Part shown: positions 59,424 through 64,000 of the stretch, piece after piece
Numbering within the stretch: position 1 is the first letter of the stretch
Layout: every line of letters starts with the position of its first letter
NCBI RefSeq assembly: GCF_042100115.1
Contig: NC_091278.1
Span: forward strand, 2,666,001 to 2,730,000
Length of the DNA stretch: 64,000 nucleotides
Direction: 5' to 3'
Origin: Alternaria dauci
Taxonomy: Eukaryota; Ascomycota; Dothideomycetes; Pleosporales; Pleosporaceae
Program-made: the position numbers and the translations under genes
The notes under the pieces: generated by a model
What the model saw: only the letters and a program-made list of their open reading frames with translations
What the model was told of the DNA's origin: nothing
The model's database searches: none

Positions 59424-61222
59424 TAATAATCCCTCTATAGGTTTACCTATAGAGACCTTATTATAACTTTTACTTCCTCTAAATAACTAAGTTTAACTAA
59501 CTTTCTAGCTTAAGGTAGTTATTACTAACCTCCTTAAGCTAGTCTAAAGGCCTTACTAAGCTATTTAATTAGTAGTAGCGATAGGTAGTATATATAAAGG
59601 TTAGGGACGTAATTAATATATACTAATAATACACGCTTACTAGGCATTCCTTATTAAAAAGTAAAAATTATAATACTTTATCCCTAGTATAATAGAGTTT
59701 AATAAGATTACCTAATTTTTTTAAATAAGGAAAAGAACTTATTAGCTCTATTAGTATAGCACGCGTATAGCCTAGAATATCTAAAGGTATTATAGACCTA
59801 TTATTACCTTAAACTTCTATTAACTTAAGTTAATAGTCTCTCTAAGAAGCTAGCGACTAGCTAAAGCTAGCTTAGCTATTTAGTAGAGTAAGGTCTTACT
59901 TATTATTATAATTAAGTAGATAAGTTACCCTATAAACTAAGAATAGCTATATACTACTACCTAAAAAATTAAGAAAGAGCTCTTAATCTATTAATCCTTA
60001 TTTTATCTAAACCTAGTAAGTTTCCCTATATTAAGTTAAATTAAGCTGTAGGCTCTACGCCTAGTAGTAACCTTCTATTAATTTCTTTAAGTTTTAGCCT
60101 TATAACTATAATCCCCCTAGAACCTAAAAACTTTAATTTCTTATAAGGTGCTAAGTAAGTTAGAAAAAGAATATTACTTAATCCCTAGTTAGTATAGTTT
60201 ATAGTTAAGACTATAATAGTATCTAATTATCTTTAATCCCCTAACTTTTATTTACTAATTAATAAAAATATCCTTAGTAAATACTTTCGTAGTAGTTAGT
60301 CTTTAGTAAATCTAAGAATTTTACCTCTAATAACTAAATACTAATACCCCTAACTATTCCTATTAATTATTACAGCGTCTCTAGAAACTAATAAAATAGA
60401 AACGTACGCCCTATTTTATTATTCTATACTAATATATTCGAGTAAAGGCCTACTTTAAACACTCTAATTTTTTTAAAGTAAAAGTCTTAGTTCCTTAGTA
60501 TACTTAGTAAAGGGTATAAGGTTCGCTAAAAGGAAGGTCTAGCTAGATAAGTGCACGTAGTAAGGTAGACCTACTAGCTAGACCTAAGTTTTAACTATAA
60601 GCTTTTTAACTATAATAACTTTAATATACGCTATTAGAGCTAGAATTACTATAGCTACTAGCACTAGACTTACCCTCTAATTATTCCTTATTAAGAGGTT
60701 TAAATTATACTTATTCTAATTATAAGACCTAAAAGAGCCCTATATTAGTATTTATTATTACTACCTCCCTATATTAGGATTAGGTAATTTACGCGCCTAC
60801 TACCTTCCTTAGATATAGTAGCCGTTTCTTAGGCTCCCTCTCTAGAATCAAACCCTAATTCCCTATTACCTATTAAAACTATAGTAAGCTAATACCTTAC
60901 TATTAAAAGTTAATAAGGTAGAAATTTAAATAAACTATTACTAGCGTAAGGCTATATAATCTATAAAGTTATTATAAATTACTAAAGAGCCCTAAAGGGT
61001 ATTAGTTTTTTATCTAATAAATATATCCCTTCTAAAGTTAGGATTTTTAGTATATATTAGCTCTAGAATTACTATAGTTATCTAAGTAGTAAGGTATTAT
61101 TAAATAAATAATAACTAATTTAATAAGCTATTTATAGTTTTATAGTATAATTACTTATACTTAGATATATATAGCTTAATCTTTAAGATAAGTATATAAC
61201 TACTAGTAGAATTAACTAGGTA
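59424..61222 (-). rRNA. RIPed 18S rRNA relic, copy 2, full length
   Basis: 1,799 positions. The 3' end shows TAATAATCCCTCTATAGGTT (from the conserved GGATCATTA end); the 5' end is GAATTAACTAGGTA at 61,222. No group I intron. Stretches common to copy 1 are essentially identical, including the rare surviving CA/TG sites. Confidence 0.95.
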
Positions 61223-62647
61223 ATAATTATTTACTACTAGTGCTAGGGCGCTAGGGCTAAGCCCCTAAAGGAGCGGAATTATACTAAGAAGGGGATTACT
61301 AAAGTAATCCTAATTACCTACTATAAATACGTATAGGGCGTAATTACTATAGGTAACCTATTTATTTACCCCTACTAAGTTCCCTAAGGCGTAGTCTACT
61401 ATAAAGCCTAATTAGCGTTACTACTAATAATAAGCCTATAGTATATACGCCTTAAGAGGAGAAAGCCTATATCGCCTTATATATATAAAGCGCGGATAGG
61501 TGGCGTAACTATCCCTAAAGAGCTAGTAAAAAGATTAGTAAAGCTATTAATCTATAGACCCTAAATTAGCACCTACTTATAGAAGTAAGTAGGACTTTAG
61601 GCGTTAAGCGTAAGTAAGGGTGTAGCGCTAGAGTACTACTTTAGTATATAGGCTTTTACTTACCCCTATAAGCACCTAATAGTCGCTAAGTCCTAGGTAA
61701 TATACTAGGTAGAGTTAATATCCCTAACTACTACCTAGGTAATAAGGCTTATAAATATAAAACTAAATATAGAATATAGAAGATATAGCTACCTTAAGGG
61801 GCGACCTACTATAATAAAGTAACTAGTATAGCCTAATAGCTAACTATCTATAAAGGATTAATTCTAGGTAGTTAAGATCTAAAGACTTTAACTACCCTCT
61901 TTATATAGTCTAGGAACACCTTTCTACCTAATTTTTAAGTTATAGGGTTAAGGTAGTAGAAAATAGCTTAGAGGTGCACTTTTTTATATAAGAAACTATA
62001 TAGATATACGTAGCTTTATATAAACTATAAACTAATTTTAAAAAATATAAAGTCTAGTAGTTTACTCCTAGAAAGTTATTCTATAGCTAGTAATAATAAA
62101 AAAAAGTAGAAGATATAAAGAAAATAGCTAGAGTCTAGTAGTTTAGAGTAATAGTAAGAAAATAGCTAGAGTCTAGTAGTTTAGAGTAATAGTAAGAAAA
62201 TAGCTAGAGTCTAGTAGTTTAGAAAAATACTAATAAGAAATCTAGAGTCTAGTAGTTTAGAGTAATAATAAAAAAAAACTAGAGTCTAGTAGTTTAGAGT
62301 AATAGTAAGAAAATAGCTAGAGTCTAGTAGTTTAGAAAAATACTAATAAGAAATCTAGAGTCTAGTAGTATAGAGAAAAGCTAAAGTCTAGTACTAAGTT
62401 TATTAAAAATATAAAAATAAAATCTAAAGTCTTAGAGTTTATATACTTTTATAAATAGTAGTTTTTATATAATATACTTATTATACTATAATAAAGTAGA
62501 TTATAAGTATAGGAATAAATCTTTTTAGATAAACTCTTACTTAAGTAAGTAGAATAGTAGATACTAAAGTAAAGAGAAGAAAAGAGAATACCTAACTAAA
62601 TAGTAAGAGAGAATAAGCTAGTCTAGAGTGAAGCTAAATAAGTATAA
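61223..62647 (-). other. rDNA 5' ETS and spacer, copy 2, cut by the fresh retrotransposon
   Basis: Parallel to 53,795-55,268. Ends at GTATAA (62,647) where the intact LTR begins; in copy 1 the spacer continues past the corresponding point. Confidence 0.85.
62049..62392. repeat. IGS subrepeats, array 2
   Basis: Same CTAGAGTCTAGTAGTTTAGA units as array 1, with fewer copies. Confidence 0.85.
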
Positions 62648-63121
62648 TGTTACAAGGTAATAAGGAATTGCTTCCCTTTCATGCAGGTCGCATGAAGGAA
62701 GACCATCGGGCGGACACGTTGGACGAAAGTGGATCTAGGGCGGGGCCCAGATCACGTGAAAGGAATGGCATCCCGCCAAGACCTGGCCTCCGGGAGGCCA
62801 GTGAGGATCGGGAGGCCACGGCCCTCCCAGGCCTCCCTCTTGGAAGGGAGGGCAAGGAGGACAGGACCTAAGGCAAGGGGTCTAAGAATGTGTTGGATGT
62901 CATTAGTACACGCGTTGTGGTCCAATCAAATCGTTCATCTCTTACACAGATTGTCAACTAGTTATTCTATTGTTATAGAATTGGTAGCGTTATTCTTTGG
63001 TTACAACGATAACTCTTTTCCACCTGATCATTCCATATCCTACCTCACGGACTATCGCCAATATCTATCTCGCCTTAGTACGGACCGAGCTTAGAGAAGT
63101 ATAGCAAACCCCCGTGTAACA
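62648..63121 (+). repeat. 5' LTR of the intact retrotransposon
   Basis: 474 bp with TGTTACA...TGTAACA inverted ends (TG...CA). The centre holds GC-rich inverted motifs (CCTCCGGGAGGCC, CCCTCTTGGAAGGGAGGG). If the 5-bp duplication rule holds, the upstream target is TATAA (62,643-62,647). Short ORFs here are chance. Confidence 0.9.
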
Positions 63122-63184
63122 CTTTGACCACCTTGGATATCAGTGGACGTTTAACCAACAGGACAGCCCGATTAAGATTCAACA

Positions 63185-64000
63185 ATGGCTCATCAGGGAA
63201 ACGCGCAGAACAACAGGGCTCAGGGTCAGGGACCCTCGACGCCAGCACGCCCTACCCCAGAAAATGATGAGATGCTGGAAGCATCCGATGACGAGGGAGA
63301 GAACCCTAACGTCACCGAGCTCAGGAATCTTAGGCAACACACAACCACGCAGGCTCAGCAGATTGCTGAGATGCAGGCAATGATCAATCAGCTTGCAGGG
63401 CAACTGATGATGACCCCTAACGAACGACCCGTTGCTACAAAGAAACCCAAGATAGCGTCACCAGAGAAATACGGTGGAGAACGAGAAAAGCTACGAGTAT
63501 TTCTCACCAACATCGACCTGTACTGCGAGTACAACGAGGTACCCAACGACCAGGAAAAGATCCTCATGGCCAGTACATACATGAAGGATAAGGCTTCCAA
63601 TTGGATGCAACCCTATGTGGACGATTATCTGCTGGATGCAGAACACATGGGCACCAAAGAAGGAACCCGTACCTTATTCGCAAGTTGGACAGAGTTTAAG
63701 CAAGAGATGGGACGCATCTTCGGAGAAGTAGACGCTCAGAACCAGGCAGAGAAGAAGATCACTCGCCTGAGGCAGACCTCGTCAGTATCGGCATACACGG
63801 CGGAATTTAAGCAACTACAAGCACGGATCGATTGGGATGATGCGGCACTTCGAACGGTATTCGAAGCAGGCCTCAAAGAGAATGTCAAGGACGGCCTTGT
63901 ACACCACGATAAGCCCGGGACGCTACACGCTCTGATCGAGCTAGCCACGCGTATCGACAACAGGTTGTGGGAACGAAACGATCAGAAGAAATACTTCCGA
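63185..64000 (+). CDS. gag: gag polyprotein of the gypsy-type retrotransposon (3' end outside window)
   Basis: Starts at ATG 63,185 (MAHQGNAQNNRAQ) and stays open for 272 codons to the window end. The first 40 residues are polar and Gln/Pro-rich, followed by a short coiled-coil-like stretch (TQAQQIAEMQAMINQLAGQL). A retrotransposon gag capsid domain follows: KYGGEREKLRVFLTNIDLY, ASTYMKDKASNWMQ, ASWTEFKQEMGRIFG, KITRLRQTSSVSAYTAEF, LHALIELATRIDNRL. This order is typical of Ty3/gypsy capsids, which package the element RNA into particles. No RIP stop is present. The zinc knuckle and pol are expected beyond the window. The minus-strand ORFs at 63,179-63,960 are shadows. Confidence 0.9.
   Translation, partial: MAHQGNAQNNRAQGQGPSTPARPTPENDEMLEASDDEGENPNVTELRNLRQHTTTQAQQIAEMQAMINQLAGQLMMTPNERPVATKKPKIASPEKYGGEREKLRVFLTNIDLYCEYNEVPNDQEKILMASTYMKDKASNWMQPYVDDYLLDAEHMGTKEGTRTLFASWTEFKQEMGRIFGEVDAQNQAEKKITRLRQTSSVSAYTAEFKQLQARIDWDDAALRTVFEAGLKENVKDGLVHHDKPGTLHALIELATRIDNRLWERNDQKKYFR

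Larger units (their letters stand above)
8970..62647. other. RIP-saturated heterochromatin-like block
   Basis: Across about 54 kb the dinucleotides CA and TG are nearly absent and TA is hugely enriched, while CT, CC, AG and GG remain common. This is the CpA-to-TpA pattern of RIP on both strands. Every repeat class here shows it, including rDNA. Exceptions are short islands at about 24,780-28,170 and 55,410-55,600, plus isolated survivors. Confidence 0.95.
62648..64000 (+). mobile_element. Intact, un-RIPed Ty3/gypsy-type retrotransposon (gypsy B family), 5' part
   Basis: Normal GC content with abundant CA/TG, starting abruptly at the LTR within RIPed rDNA spacer. Contains an LTR, leader and an intact gag running off the window. 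Its LTR and leader match gypsy B. It may be complete and recently transposed; pol and the 3' LTR lie outside. Confidence 0.92.

Noticed and set aside
8902..62647. Starship giant transposon
   Set aside because: The size is suggestive, but no DUF3435/tyrosine recombinase captain or cargo structure was recognised; the block resolves into stacked ordinary TEs and rDNA.
62640..62660. Telomere or chromosome-end proximity next to rDNA
   Set aside because: No TTAGGG/CCCTAA array is visible anywhere in the window.
62647..63094. Two ORFs in the right-hand LTR
   Set aside because: They lie wholly within the LTR and lack coding character; gag starts at 63,185.

Overview
The window looks like a filamentous ascomycete (Pezizomycotina) chromosome. 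The evidence is a HET-domain gene, short GT-AG introns, fungal TE families (pogo/Fot1-like, chromovirus-type Ty3/gypsy, Helitron), and an overwhelming repeat-induced point mutation (RIP) signature. Two short gene-bearing segments flank a very AT-rich block of about 54 kb (about 8,970-62,647). In that block CpA and TpG have almost vanished while CpT, CpC and some CpG remain.

Left segment (1-8,900): the 3' part of a HET-domain gene (+), a convergent minus-strand hypothetical gene with a polyglutamine run, a Ser-rich minus-strand ORF remnant, and a two-TM membrane-protein gene. That last gene is split by a 2,096-bp pogo-like transposon (4,847-6,942, perfect 39-bp TIRs, TA duplication) and also carries a frameshift in a T run.

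RIP block, left to right: a Helitron Rep/helicase gene (about 9.9-16.4 kb); an unclassified stretch; a deleted pogo relic; a gypsy RT fragment; two short-chain dehydrogenase genes (24.9-27.8 kb) that are strikingly mosaic, with RIPed and pristine tracts alternating; a second pogo relic; and a nested retrotransposon stack. In that stack gypsy B (minus, 30,230-49,108, TSD CCTAT) is interrupted by gypsy A (plus, 34,320-43,292, TSD GTATT), and both are pierced by copies of an unfamiliar repeat, here called R1, that has 14-16-bp target duplications and a T/A-rich end. A second family, R2, behaves similarly. After a third gypsy fragment comes a RIP-destroyed rDNA array on the minus strand: truncated 18S, IGS, 28S, 5.8S, full 18S, IGS, with a 7,428-bp repeat period.

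Right edge (62,648-64,000): a completely un-RIPed LTR retrotransposon (LTR plus intact gag) sits inside the dead rDNA spacer. It belongs to the same family as RIPed gypsy B, so the family has been active since the surrounding RIP. Element classes inside the RIP block come from mentally reading through RIP-type stops (TAA/TAG for CAA/CAG) and matching family motifs, so boundaries are approximate unless a TSD or TIR is given.
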